Shown: positions 42,140-54,110, numbered from the stretch's first letter. The stretch: DNA of 64,000 nt from Nematopogon swammerdamellus (GCA_946902875.1 OX336340.1:14461566-14525565), one strand, 5' to 3'. Numbers and translations: made by a program. Notes: generated from the letters alone by a model not told the origin.

Positions 42140-42712
42140 TGTTAAGTAGGGTTCGGTAACACGTTTATGTCTGTCCATTCTACTAAGTTCTGCAAAATGA
42201 ATGTAGGGTTCCGTAACAAATGCATGTCTGTCTGTTCTACTAAATTTAACATTTATTTCAAAATGAATGTAGGGTTCCGTAACAAATGCATGTCTATCCG
42301 TTCTACTAAATTTTACAATTTTCAACCAAGGTCCTCCGACGGTTATTTTATAATAAAAGTAGGGTTCCGTAACACGTTTATGTCTGTCCATTCTACTAAG
42401 TTCTGCAAGATGAATGTAGGGTTCCGTGACAAATGCATGTCAGTCCGTTCTACAAAATTTAACATTTATTTCAAAATGAATGTAGGGTTCCGTAACAAAT
42501 GTATGTCTGTCCGTTCTACTAAATTTTACAATTTTCAACCAAGGCCCTCCGACGGTTATTTTATAATAAAAGTAGGGTTCCGTAACAAATGTATGTCTGT
42601 CCGTTCTACTAAATTTCACAATTTTCAACCAAGGTCCTCCGACGGTTATTTTATAATAAAAGTAGGGTTCCGTAACATGTTTATGTCTGTCCATTCTACT
42701 AAGTTCTGCAAC
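42140..42712 (+). repeat. Composite tandem array of GTAGGGTTCCGTAACA units
   Basis: The unit TGTAGGGTTCCGTAACAAAT, then GTCTGTCCGTTCTACTAAAT, recurs about every 62 or 82-83 bp; the longer form adds TTTTCAACCAAGGTCCTCCG and ACGGTTATTTTATAATAAAA. At least eight units occur. The array is open in one frame for 192 codons, which I read as a by-product of repetition. Confidence 0.85.
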
Positions 42713-43075
42713 ATCACCTACAACGTCCGTGATGTCAGCCCATAACACCGGGTAAACTAAGTGCCATGTCAGTACTTCCCCCTTTGATCGTACTGACTAC
42801 ACTGAACTGGTCGGAAAACACAAACTATTTACATAGCCGTTTCGACCGACGTTTAATTCAGTGCGGTGGTACCAACCCGGTCAGGTTAAACCCTACCACC
42901 AAGTAAGATTAGGAGGGAAGGGACCTACAGTTTTACGAGGAATCCGAACCTCGGTCAGCCTCCAACGGTCAGCGGTCACCCATCCAAGTACTGACCGCAC
43001 CCAGCGTTGCTTAACATTCAATAGCGACAGTTGACTGTCTGCACCACTGAGCTATCGAAGCTGACGTGGTCCTAT
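42712..43075 (-). mobile_element. SINE (family A), antisense, with tRNA-related head
   Basis: CATCACCTACAACGTCCGTG begins the reversed SINE 3' end without its usual A-tail, so it is joined directly to the tandem array. It runs through AACCCGGTCAGGTTAAACCC to GACCGCACCCAGCGTTGC and GCACCACTGAGCTATCGAAG, which on the minus strand is a CTTCGATAGCTCAGTGGTGC tRNA-like A-box head. Confidence 0.8.
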
Positions 43076-43228
43076 TTTAATTGGGTCAAGATCGGATTGG
43101 AAAGCGAGGCGGAATCGCGAGGCCGAAGGCCGAGCGATTCCGCCGAGTACATTAATAGCAAAAATTACTAAAAAAAACTGTGAAATAAAAAAAAGTTTTA
43201 AAAAACATAAAACCGACTTCCTAAAAAA

Positions 43229-43520
43229 AGGAAAACTAAAAAACTATTCAAAATAAAAATATAAAAACCGCCTTCAAAAATATATGAAATAAAAACCTAA
43301 AAAAAAAAAAACGAACCCTAGAGTTGAAGGCGGTGCTAAAGCAAGCAAAAATGATGCATGAAAGAAAACATGAGTGGATGATAATATCCTTTATGATTTG
43401 TGTAGCCTTTTTAGCACCGCCTTCAACTCTAGGGTTCGTTTTTTTTTTTAGGTTTTTATTTCATATATTTTTGAAGGCGGTTTTTATATTTTTATTTTGA
43501 ATAGTTTTTTAGTTTTCCTT
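43229..43520. repeat. Large palindrome (foldback), arms about 110 bp
   Basis: 43229-43338 and 43412-43520 are near-perfect reverse complements around a 73-bp spacer. Arm landmarks are AACCGCCTTCAAAAATATAT and GAACCCTAGAGTTGAAGGCG. The same core makes the smaller hairpin at 23464-23562. Flanked by CGAGGCCGAAGGCCGAGCGA, also shared with 23350. Confidence 0.9.
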
Positions 43521-44474
43521 TTTTTTTAGGTTCCGTGTTTTAAATTAAAATGGACGTAGAAAGACACCTCTCAAGCGGTGTGACCCTTGCGCACCACCGA
43601 ATGCGCATGGGCATTTGTTCTTCAAACCTCATCGAGTGGAATATCGTTGTCCAGAGCTTAAACATGTGAAAAATATACCCAACTTGATGGATTAGAATTT
43701 TGCGGCATGTCACAGGTACCACATTTTCACTCCTGTCCTACGGTAATTAATCTATTTCAGCACATAAAGTCTTGATGTCTCTCTGACTGAAGCTCTATCG
43801 GGCGAGAGCGCTGGGGTAAGAATCTTTTATGATAAAGATTAATTCCATCTTCTCGCTCGCGTCGACACATCACCGGAGTTATTAAATTGATGTTCATGTG
43901 AATTGTTTTCTTTGACGACCGAGGCTTTATACATTACATTATACTGACTGAGAGGCAATCTAGATGACGAAAATAGAAGGCAATCTTTTGCGCGTTCAAC
44001 CGTTGAATAGATTCTAAAATCCAAACAGAATACTGTGAGGTGCATTATTTTGTGAAGATATGAAATAAATAACACTTTTAAAATTATTACTTATCATATC
44101 ACAATAAATGATGAGCACACAAGCACAGCTCCGACATAATAATTAAAATATAACTAATCCATTATTCCATTCACAGAATGAGTAGTTTTGACGATTTATT
44201 ACGAAATTTTAATATGATTAATATACCTAGTCAGCGATGTGTACCAGACCAGCCTAACCTTGACCTATTTTGTTTTATTGCGCAATGTTAGCCGATCTGT
44301 CTCGAGAATCGTATCTGTTGCAGCGTCCGATACACTCGCCTGTCGTCGGACTTGTTATCTGCAATGCGAGTATTATATATGCAACACGATATCGTTGAGT
44401 ACTTATAGATTCCCAACAATTCCCAAGCTTCAATATAAGCTCCTATATAGTCCCAAGCTCTCGACGGGATCTTT

Positions 44475-44640
44475 CATTGCGCCACAGGCTAACAATCGGT
44501 TCCTTTAGTCTGTCTTATAGCTACCATCGCCGTGTCTCTGATAACCTGGCTTCCATAATTCCTCCTGCCCCCATCCATATCCACCACACTCGCCAGACAC
44601 GCTCGGAACATCCATATGTTGTTGGCATCCAACTTCAGGT
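44475..44640 (+). mobile_element. LINE 3' end, left half (Jockey-like family of 12860-13395)
   Basis: GCGCCACAGGCTAACAATCG, TAGCTACCATCGCCGTGTCT and CTCGCCAGACACGCTCGGAA match the 12985-13120 region. It stops at GGCATCCAACTTCAG, where foreign sequence begins. Confidence 0.65.
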
Positions 44641-45162
44641 AGAATAACGTTTATTTGTCTCATTCACAACAGTAAGATACAGAACATATACAACATAGAG
44701 CTAGGAGAAAAGGGAGCCAGGTCAACTTAATGTGCTACGGCTACGGCCATTGATGCTACGGCTTCCTCGCGATGAGAGCGCTGCAGCGCTGATATTCCGC
44801 TGCTTAAAATAATTTCAGCTACAGATGTTCTATATCAAGAAGTCCGTTTGGCTCTGGTTGTAGTAGTGATGTGAACTGATAAGCGCGCTTGTGTGTGTTG
44901 TGTGCGTGGGTGCGTGGTCCGCGTCGCGATCGTGACTTGTGTTCGTGACTGAGCGCTCTCGAGGTTTCGTACACTACAACAATGTGCATGTGTACGCCTA
45001 ACAACATTCATAGCCAAACGGACTTCTTGAGATAGAATATCTGTATCACCACTTAATTGAAAATCACACGCAAGTAAGAAACACACACACAGAAACCAAA
45101 CAGAAGAAAACAAAGTAGGTATGCTTTTCCTAGGAGAAAACAACACTTGGATTTACAAAAAG
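44641..45162. mobile_element. Insertion splitting a LINE, with inverted segments
   Basis: About 520 bp between the two LINE halves. It holds the inverted pair ATATCAAGAAGTCCGTTTGG (44831) and CCAAACGGACTTCTTGAGAT (45016) spanning a GT-rich core (44895-44920). Class unknown; target duplication not seen. Confidence 0.55.
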
Positions 45163-45372
45163 GAAAGGTTTCCTGGTGAGTGTGTTCTACTACCTATTAC
45201 CGGGATCTTCAAAAGACGTGTCATTAAATTAGACGACGACCTTTTTGTAGCTAATCTTATAGCTTGTATGGCGCCTCCCTAATCGTGGTTTCGAGAGGAG
45301 TAGTGTTATTGAATGTATCTGATCTTCCGGAGGACTTTTGGGCACAGCCACCCGTACCCTCTGTTTATAAAA
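45163..45372 (+). mobile_element. LINE 3' end, right half
   Basis: TTTCCTGGTGAGTGTGTTCT, CGGGATCTTCAAAAGACGTG and TCGAGAGGAGTAGTGTTATT match 13200-13340, ending in a short A-run. Confidence 0.65.
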
Positions 45373-45737
45373 AGAACCCGCCAAGTGCGAGTCGGACTCG
45401 CGCACCGAGGATTCCACGCCATAAAAAAAAGTAAAAAAAAAATTATTTCATACCCTTTGCACCATCTATTATTTAGTACCGTGAATAAGTAAGGCATTCT
45501 TAGCGCATTTCTTGTATGGGGACCACCTTAATTTTTTTTATTTTTCAATTTTTTATTATTTATTGTTATATCCGCCATAATAACACATATTCTTTGAAAA
45601 TTTCAACCGGCCAGCTATTACGGTTCTAAAGATACATCAGTAGGACAGACAGACAGACAGACAGGCAGGCTGACAGACGGCGCGGCGTAGGCTGAGTAAT
45701 AGGCTTCCGTACGGAATACGGGAACCTAAAAATAGGC
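45373..45737 (+). repeat. GTGCGAGTCGGACTCGCGC element, copy of the 11998 family
   Basis: AACCCGCCAAGTGCGAGTCG head, CAGACAGACAGACAGACAGG microsatellite, GGCGTAGGCTGAGTAATAGG and TTCCGTACGGAATACGGGAA tail followed by CCTAAAAA. It lies immediately after a LINE 3' end. Confidence 0.75.
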
Positions 45738-46670
45738 TGTAATAATGTGCTCATTTATGAGAGTGTATTATATTCCGAGATGCCAGTTCGTCTGCACACC
45801 GGGTGAGTTCACGTATCGTAGGCGGCGCGGTATAATTCTAGAAGATGTTGCCGGTAATATGCTAACTAGGTTATGATACGCTGCCAAGATCGCTGCGAAT
45901 TGGGAGATCAAATTTCCAGCCGAGTGAAGGCAGAGATGCCTCCCTTCGGTTCCTCGCCGTCTTCTCAACTTCACTTAACTAATTTATGTTTATGCTATCT
46001 ACTATTGAGATATTATCGCGCTTTCTGAGTTTCTGTTACAGTACGACACTATCGCGATGAAACTATAGAGTACCTATTTTTCTGTTATAGGTACGTTTTG
46101 TATTCTGATTCTATACTTAGCTACGGGTTTAGCTAATATACAATTACTTACTTATCTAATTGTAACATACTAGCTGGCCTATATATACATATTAATTAAT
46201 TTTTTTCTAAGTGTTATAAGGATTTTTATTGAACACACAACATTAACAAAAATAATTAAATCTAGACCTAAAAATAACTAAATTTACTATAAAAATAAAT
46301 CTAACTATAAATAAAAATAGTCTTCCATAGGGACCATAGGCATGGTCCCCATGACGGAAGCGGCGTTCCCCCTCTAATTAATATTAAAGCAAAGACATGG
46401 AATTTTAATCAGTAAAATATTCTTAAACACGATAGCATGAAATAAAGAATTTTGTTCACGAAAATATATTTAACGATGTTCGTTATCTTGATTGCAAACA
46501 TTACAATCAAGACATTGCATACCAGCACGCTATGTCTCGCCAAGCGGTTTTGCACTGCAAGAATTCTACATAGTTTTGCAGCACAACATCGACCATCACA
46601 TTTACCAAAGTATATTAGGGTAAGATACCTATCAGATATGTACGGTACGTCTAGAAGACAGTTACTTACG
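45738..46670 (+). other. Intron stretch with unnamed repeats
   Basis: AT-rich. The stretch at 46210-46400 (TTTATTGAACACACAACATT ... CCCCATGACGGAAGCGGCGT) has the look of a retroelement 3' end, but I cannot assign it. No gene supported. Confidence 0.4.
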
Positions 46671-46674
46671 TACC

Positions 46675-47100
46675 GTGTGGGGCCGGTTTTGTACCGTGCG
46701 GGGCCGGTACTTAAAAAGAATAACCCCACTGCATCTCTCCCCGTCGCATGTCGTAAAAGTCGACTAAGGGATAAGGAAATTGGTCAGCCTCGGTAGCTCA
46801 GTGGTGCGGTCAGTCGACTGTGCGGTCAGTGCTGGGATGGGTGACCGCTCGTCCCTTCCCTTCTTGCCTTACTAGGTGGTAGGGTTTATCCCGGTCGGGT
46901 TGGTACCACCGCACTGAGCGAAACGTCGCGTCAGTCGAAACGGCTATGTAAATAGTTCGTGTTTTCCGTCAAGTTTAGTGTAGCCGACACGAAATGAAGG
47001 GAAGCACGGACATGGTACCTAGTTCACCCGGTGGTGTTATGGGCTGACATCACGGATGTTGTAGGTGCTGTAGCCAACCGTGTCACTTTCCATAAAAAAA
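46675..47100 (+). mobile_element. SINE (family A), full-length-looking
   Basis: Opens GTGTGGGGCCGGTTTTGTAC, has CCCACTGCATCTCTCCCCGT, an inserted tRNA-like CAGCCTCGGTAGCTCAGTGG at 46788, GGTTGGTACCACCGCACTGA and the standard 3' end with A-tail at 47091-47100. Confidence 0.85.
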
Positions 47101-48790
47101 AACTTCGACGCCCATCAACATTCCGTCGAACACGGGGTTGCGAATGCCAACCGGCCCGACAGGTACCCATTAACGCCCATCTTGAAGGATCCGAAATACT
47201 GCATGACCTGTGGAAGGACCGTGCCCAGGTGAAGGCTAGCCTTTTGCACTTTAGCAGGACAACGTCGTGTCCTTTTCTTATTTTCATATCGCTTAGTCGT
47301 CTTTTATGAAAGACACGGGGAGGGATGCAGTGGGACAAATTATTAAGTTCCGGCCACCACACGCATTTGCATTGTATACCATGTATATGTTTCTGTTTTA
47401 CACTAACAACCTAAAATTCAGTTCTTTCTAAACCATTATGCTCTACCTTCTACTTGAAAATATTTATTTCGCTCTAAGTAAGCTATTCCCAGGAGCTAAT
47501 AAAATATTGAGTAGGTCTCTCCTGTCTCCGGTCGCTGAAAGCCAAGTTTGAGACCGCAGGCAAGCAGGCAGGCACTCGTAGGCTTGACATTGTCTTGAAA
47601 TATAGAGCGCCCGAGCGAAGCTTTCAGTTATTATGTGCAGTGGCGGGGCAAGACCTAAATTTGATGTGGGCAAGATATATTTTGCGAGACCCTCTCTGGT
47701 GGCACTGATTTTATGGATTTTCACTGTTGAAATGGATTTCCGGTATGCTAATCCAATCAAACATTGTTGTCAGCATACCTTTCATCGATAAAAGTGATCA
47801 TAATCTAATTGCAATAATACAGCCTTCACTGCCCCTGTCCTGCGTTCCCATCTTGTTTCTGACAAAGGCTTTATAGTAAGCTTTAGTTTGCCTTTGATTA
47901 AGTCTAATCTGTTTACTCGGGGCCTCTTTTATAGATCTAGCTGAATGTTTTTCATGAATCAAAGCTGCATGAACTTTCGAGGCGCGAGGCCCCTCGGGCC
48001 GCGAGGGCGTGGGCGGTCGCCCACGTCGCCCACGCCTTGCGCCTCCTCTGATTATGTGAGAGCACATCTATCGGGCGGCACGTTCATTAAATAGTCACAA
48101 TCATATTGTACCGAAGTTTGCTTAGTTCTAACCGTTTGAGAGGAGCGCGTGAAGAAATTAAAGCAAAATGAAACTTCTTGTTATCTCGTGATTTTTTTAT
48201 TAAATAAAGACGAGAATCTTTCAATTTTGTTTTGATCATATTACGGCGAAGTCAAAAGGACGATTATGATGTCTCAAGTATCAGCGACGTAATACAAACT
48301 CTTTGGTCTCAACATATGAAGCATTGTTGGATTTGATGACAAATAAAAATAGCGGGCACGAGGCGCCTTAGTATCAAACTTTGGAAAAAAAATTGTTTTC
48401 TTCAATTCCCATTGACTATATTAATTAACACATTATTAATAGGTAGTTTTTATAAAACCGGACGTTTAACTTTTTCTCATTTACCAATACATATTTTGAT
48501 AGTATATAAAATAATTATGTACTTAAATAATCCATTTGAGGCATTAGTCAATGATTTGAGGTTTCTCTTTTTCAGAATAAAAAAATTAAATATTTATTTC
48601 CAAAACACATGATTCGAAATAGTTGTAGCTGTTATGGTATGTGGAGTACGAAATTTGCAAAGCTTTTGTCCGCGGCTCCGCTGGCGTGAATTTAATCCAG
48701 AAAACTTCGCGGATGCGCGCTCAACCCTAAATTCAATCGTAATCGGATGAATGGTATACAAGGTATAGAAGACGAACGAACGAACAAATA
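47101..48790 (+). other. Intron stretch
   Basis: 47100-47350 is shared SINE-type sequence reversed (GAAAGACACGGGGAGGGATG then CAGTGGGAC). A GC-rich patch at 47975-48050 shows no coding sense. Nothing else supported. Confidence 0.45.
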
Positions 48791-49295
48791 TTCATTTTTA
48801 GGGTTCCGTACATCAAAAGAGGAAAAAACACGAAACCCCTTCACTCTTGTGTCTGTCCGTCTGTCACAACTTATTTCCTCCAAAACTACCGGACGAAAAA
48901 AGTTGAAATTTGGTACATACGAGTACATAGAGTTTGATGATCCAATTACGAACGTTTAGCGCAAATGAACAAACTTCGATGTTGGGGGTCTATTTTGGGG
49001 GGGAAATTGGAAAGTAAAAACATTTTTTTTTATATCAATAGAAAGAGCGACGTTATAAAATACAAATATATTTTATAATTTTAAATTATATAGTTTAAAA
49101 GATATTAAAGAATATATGTATTAAAAAAAACTAGCATTATTATCTCCGAAAATGCTGCGTCTAAAATTTTGAAAAAAAAAGACAGGAAATATAAGGCCTC
49201 TCTTATAGTTTACAGAAAAACCTAAACGAAAATCCCAAGTCTTAAAGTTCTCAAACCCTCTCCAAGCGAGTTCGACTCACACTTCATCGCTTTTT
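48790..49295 (-). repeat. GGTTCCGTA/CGAGTTCGACTC repeat, reversed
   Basis: Opens TTTTAGGGTTCCGTACATCA and closes CCAAGCGAGTTCGACTCACA, the two ends of the family read in the reverse sense to 6455. It keeps ATAAGGCCTCTCTTATAGTT, matching 6555-6580 reversed. Confidence 0.7.
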
Positions 49296-49893
49296 ATTTA
49301 CATAGAAGATTTAAAAATATTCTAACACAACATTAAATTAGCAAAACCTGATTAGGTTTATCGGCTAAATGGTAAAGTTAATATTATGTAGGATTGTAGT
49401 TATGTTGTCAAGTTCTGTCCTACTGTTTGAGCTTTCTTCCAGTGTTATATCGTGCATACGAGTGTTAAAATGCGCAATTGGCCGATTTAAAAAAGGGCTT
49501 CTATAGCCTCCGAGCTGTCGCACCACCGAGTGACGCACAGTTGCCAAACCCTTGTTAGCTGCACGTGACGTGTGATCCGACCCTCACGCCCAACAACTCC
49601 ACCAACTTAACAATTAACGAGTTGGCGAGCATGTTCGTACGTGGCGTCAGGCGCCACACATCTGTCGAGCAAGCTCGATAGAACATGCCCTAAATTATTA
49701 CCTACCGACCTATACGAGTATTTTCGGGCTGTCTGTCACTGCAGGGGTGGTAGTAGTAGGGAGCTGGCGAGTATTTCGGTATACGATTTGCTCATGTTCC
49801 ATATAGATAGGGATTAAACTTTAGATTAATACGAATCGATTTGGCTCAGTCAATTAGGATCCTATGTTGCTGTGTTTTGATTTTTTTTGCGTT
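49296..49893 (+). other. Intron stretch
   Basis: No supported feature. Confidence 0.45.
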
Positions 49894-51448
49894 ACAGCGC
49901 TTCAAATTTGTAAAAAAAAAACAGGGTACTAACTCATTTGCTCATATCTGCCTCTGGGGCTGATGGCCAAAATCATCCTGAAAACGAAGAAAATCCACGA
50001 GGCAGACATCCAGACCTCTGCATTATCACGGGACGCAGTTGTAAAAATGTAAAAAAAGCTCTACTAAGTAATTTGATCATAGTTCTAGTTGCATCCGTTC
50101 GATTCATGATGACTCCCTGAATACGAAAAATATTTGGCAGACATTTTTCTCACAGATTTTAAGCTGATAGATTGTTTACTTGATGCTTAGCGGGAGCGTC
50201 GAGTTTGTCATATTCAAATGGTTCCTGAGGCCTGGATGTCTGCCTTATTGATTTTCTTCTTTTTATAAGAAATATAAACTTCAGTCCAAGAGGCAGACAG
50301 GCCTTCGGAACATCAGAGGCCTGGATGTCTGACTCATCGATTTTCTTCTTTTTATAAGAAATATAAACTTCAGTCCAAGAGGCAGACAGGCCTTCAAAAC
50401 ATCAGAGGCCTGGATGTCTGCCTCATCGATTTTCTTCTTTTTATAAGAAATATAAACTTCAGTCCAAGAAGCAGACAGGCCTTCGGAACATCAGAGGCCT
50501 GGATGTCTGCCTCATCGATTTTCTTCTTTTTATAAGAAATATAAACTTCAGTCCAAGAGGCAGACAGGCCTTCGGAACATCAGAGGCCTGGATATCTGCC
50601 TCATCGATTTTCTTCTTTTTATAAGAAATATAAACTTCAGTCCAAGAGGCAGACAGGTCTTCGGAACATCAGAGGCCTGGATGTCTGCCTCATCGATTTT
50701 CTTCATTTTATAAGAAATCTAAACATCAGTCCAAGAGGCAGACATGCCTTCGGAACATCAAGCGGCGGGTGGCCGAGTGGTTTGGGCATCGGCTTCTCAT
50801 GCGAGAGGTCCGAGGTTCGAATCCGGTCGGCGTGTACCAATGAGTTTTTTCTGACGAAAAAATTTACGTGCATACCTACACTTGCTGCTTCACCATTCGG
50901 AACCGGTGTAAAACTGTAGGTCCCTTCCCTTGCCCCTTACTAGGTGGTAGGCTCAAATTGTAGCCGACTGGATTGGTACCACCGTACTGGATGTAAGATG
51001 GCCGCATAGCAGCCTCGGTTGTGTTCTCCTCAGGTCCAGTATAGCCAGCAATCCAGGGATCTCTCCGGTATGGCACCTACCTTCTCGGAGGTTACATTGG
51101 CTAGTCGGAGCATGCGCTTTGGCCCCTCCGACTCAGCCACCCATACCGAATTACATAAAAAAAATCAGAGGCCAGGATGTCTGCCTCGTCGATTTTCTTC
51201 TTTTTATAAGAAATATAAACTTCAGTCCAAGAGGCAGACAGGCCTTCGGAACATCAGAGGCCAGGATGTCTGCCTCATTGATTTTCTTCGTTTTATAAGA
51301 AATCTAAACTTCAGTCCGAGAGACAGACAGGCCTTCGGAACATCAGAGGCCAGGATGTCTGCCTCATTGATTTCTTCGTTTTGATAAGAAATCAAAACAC
51401 CAATCCAAGATATAGCACACCTTTTATTTTTTATTTTTGAAGCGCTGT
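49894..51448. mobile_element. Inverted-repeat element made of 89-bp tandem units, interrupted by a SINE
   Basis: The ends ACAGCGCTTCAAA (49894) and TTTGAAGCGCTGT (51436-51448) are perfect 13-bp inverted repeats. Inside, units opening GGCCTGGATGTCTGCCTCAT begin at 50229, 50318, 50407, 50496, 50585, 50674 and, after a SINE, at 51170, 51259 and 51348, always 89 bp apart. Each unit has CAGTCCAAGAGGCAGACAGG. No transposase frame, no clear target duplication. Confidence 0.8.
50761..51166 (+). mobile_element. tRNA-derived SINE (family B) inside the 89-bp array
   Basis: The head GCGGGTGGCCGAGTGGTTTG carries a perfect A box (TGGCCGAGTGG) and GGTTCGAATCC a perfect B box, close to a tRNA-Ser/Leu type. 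The body has CTTACTAGGTGGTAGGCTCA and CGGTATGGCACCTACCTTCT; it ends AATTACATAAAAAAAA. A truncated reverse copy is at 61223-61455. Confidence 0.9.
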
Positions 51449-51650
51449 CAAAAATGTAGCATACATAATGCAACGAACCATAAAACTCTTACAAATGAAA
51501 TAAAGAACTTCGAGACTTAAATCTTACCTAATTTATAAAGAGATGAAAGACATAAAATTTCTCTGCCGATCCTTCTGTAGTAAAAGGATTCTTAGCACTA
51601 ATGAGAGCCGAACGCGATTTCGCAATCATCGCTCGCAGCGACACGCGACG

Positions 51651-51971
51651 ATGGCGGAGAAGGCGGCGGAGTACGGACGCTTATCGTCGAAATTTAACGA
51701 AATTAAGCTCCCGGTGTCAGCAGTCAGCAGTCAGCAAACAAATACAGCGACAGCGACGGGCGCGCCTTTCCGCTCCGGCAGCCACGCTGTCAACCCAGCG
51801 GCGCGCGGCGGCGGCGCGGCGGCGCGGCGGTGCCTAGACATGCACATCGGCCGAAAGTTCGCTTTTATATATCCGGGCATTCGTCATAACCAGGCATCAC
51901 GACGACGTACCCTGAAATCTACCACTACTTATATGTTTGCACTATTTGCACACTTCTCGCTGATGAGATAG
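51651..51971 (+). CDS. Unrecognised open frame with strong start context in a GC-rich patch
   Basis: ATG at 51651 has A at -3 and G at +4. It reads MAEKAAEYGRLSSKFNEIKL and then low-complexity Thr/Ala/Gly/Arg sequence to a stop at 51969. I recognise no domain. It may be a first coding exon of an unknown or alternative sif transcript (a possible GTGTCA donor lies after codon 21) or chance coding in CpG-rich DNA. Confidence 0.2.
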   Translation: MAEKAAEYGRLSSKFNEIKLPVSAVSSQQTNTATATGAPFRSGSHAVNPAARGGGAAARRCLDMHIGRKFAFIYPGIRHNQASRRRTLKSTTTYMFALFAHFSLMR

Positions 51972-52254
51972 TAACAGCATATGTACGCGATAGTGTAGTA
52001 GTACGTAGATATTTAACGTATGCCACAAAAATAAAAACTACTAAAAAATCATCGCAATAATGAACTAAAGTAAAGATTGTGCGTACATCCCTAAGAGCAA
52101 ATGTCTGTTAAATGAGTTGGTTAAACATGTGCTACAAAGACGTAGCTCTCATAGACATAGAGACAACGAGAAAACTAATTACTTCTCCGGGATAAATTGC
52201 ACAATACCCACCGTCCAACCGCGAGTCTATTGTCCAAAATCCCTTACGACACAA

Positions 52255-54110
52255 GGAAGGACGGTGTATGTTATTACGGGAGAGTGCGACGGAGGCGGAG
52301 GGCGGTGGTGGGTCGAGCGGATGGCGCGGGCGGGGTGGGGGCGCGGCACTCTGTGCATTCGAGGACTGCCGATGAGTGGACTCGGTTGCCCGCGCGCCTC
52401 CACTCTCGCCGCGCAACTGGACGCGTCGGTGGCGACTGTTGGCCCGCATCGGCGGCGGCGGCGGCGCGGCCGCCAGGCAGCTTGCTCTTCCGTGCACTCG
52501 CGGCCAATCAACAACTCTCCAACTCTGGCGCACCTGAACGAACTCGCGCTGTGTGGATGGCGAGTTTTGGCTCAAGAAAATTAAAGTGTTCGCTGAAGAT
52601 GGCTTCCGCAGTAGATAACCACGTGGAAAGTTATTGTGAGAGTGAACATTAAATGCATTATTTCGTCACATTTTGAGTGAGAATATATTATGATGAGGAC
52701 AAACTTGACGCTCACGGAACCGCAGTTTCTGGACGACGAGTTATAACTGGAAATCAGCAGTGCCTGAATACGTGAAATTATAAAGAAGTGAGATTGAACA
52801 TTAACTTTATTATTTAGTGATATTGTTAACGAAATGGGGAAAATGCAGCCTAAAAGACCGCATTGTTTTCATGCTGCTATAAAAACAGAAGCAAATAAAA
52901 GCAGTGAAAAATAAATCAGTAGGACCACTAAAATTACCAAAAACTTTTTCCGAATTGCTTCATGGAGTTTTGTGTGTCCGTCGTCTGTGATGAAACTTTG
53001 TTAAAGACAAAGAAAACAAACTTCGAAAATAATATTTTCTATTAAATGAAACTTTCCGAGAACCCTAAATTCCCAGAAAGCTTTCTTGTTTCGATGAAAT
53101 AGCCCGCCGCCGCCGCCGTTGCTCTGACATCCTTTTGTCTCGCCATGAGAACTAATATCATAACTCATTCTCAACAATATCTGGCACATGCGAAAGTCTC
53201 TCCAATTTATTCTCTCACTACGTTGACTCGGTATACGTATTGCACGAGTAGGTATCAGGGAAGTTCTATCTATAACATACATAAATAACTATAAATAATA
53301 TTATAACTATATCCTACGTGTATAGCTAAGTGTCTCGAGCGCTTATCCTTACAAATAGAAGAGAGCACTTCAATTTGTCCAAGTTCTATGTTACGTATTT
53401 ACAATTGCGGGGGAGGGGCGGGCGGTGGCGTTATTGTAGCCGTCCCGGCTCGCACCCCGCCCCTCCCCTCCGCCCATCCGAGGTTGTCGAGACGACTGCG
53501 AGCGCCATTTATCTTCCAGTTTCCGTGAGAGTGATCAGAGCGCCAGTTCCCGCATTCGATTTGGGGGCTAGAGTCTGTTCCGTTCAACTGAACGTCGTCG
53601 TCGGGACGGATGCGGGCGGTGGCGAGGGCAGAGGTTGAACGGCGGAGAGGGCGGGCGGCGAGGGCGGCGCGGCCACACAGCCTGGTTGCGAGCCAGCGTG
53701 CGTGTCGCTATTCCACTAGTCTTGATAGCCAAGCTAAAACCTCATTCACGTTAATACGTTTTACATTCAGACTAGTAAAGGTGTTCAAGATCGACGCTCA
53801 GGGAGCGGTGGACTGTAGTGTTTCTCTTCTTCTGGATCGGCGAAGACACCCAAGTCACTCGGTCAGCGACTCGCGGAGAGGGAATAACGACGCGAAATAA
53901 AACACTCGTGCTCTATCAACTATAACGGGACGGCCCGCCACCGGGGCAACTCGGACTTGAACGAGAGGGACGGCGGTAGCGCAGTCGAGCTCGCTCTTGA
54001 TGTCAACCGCTTCGGCGGGAAAGCTCTGGTGCTCGCTGCGCTTGTTGCTTGAAGTCCGTTCTCTCCCGCTGCTTGTAGTGTACTGGCGCGGGCGGCACAC
54101 AACTCTGTCT
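52255..54110. promoter_or_regulatory. GC-rich island cluster, possible promoter region
   Basis: Three GC-rich blocks (52260-52600, 53405-53690, 53900-54110) in an AT-rich intron, with CGGCGGCGGCGGCGCGGCCG-type CpG runs. Between them, small ATG frames with good contexts (52598, 18 codons; 52834, MGKMQPKRPHCFHAAIKTEA, 26 codons) could be upstream ORFs or a first exon. No TATA box, no conserved protein. The direction of transcription is uncertain. Confidence 0.3.

Noticed and set aside
42167..42745. 192-codon frame with repeated VGFRNKCMSVRSTKF
   Set aside because: It follows the periodicity of a non-coding repeat that elsewhere contains stops; no known domain.
50763..50840. Possible functional tRNA-Ser/Leu gene
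   Set aside because: A and B boxes are perfect, but the acceptor stem does not close and SINE body plus A-tail follow, so it is a SINE head.
50229..51437. Regular 89-bp repeats resembling a CRISPR array
   Set aside because: Whole units are repeated without unique spacers, in a eukaryotic intron, and no cas genes are present.
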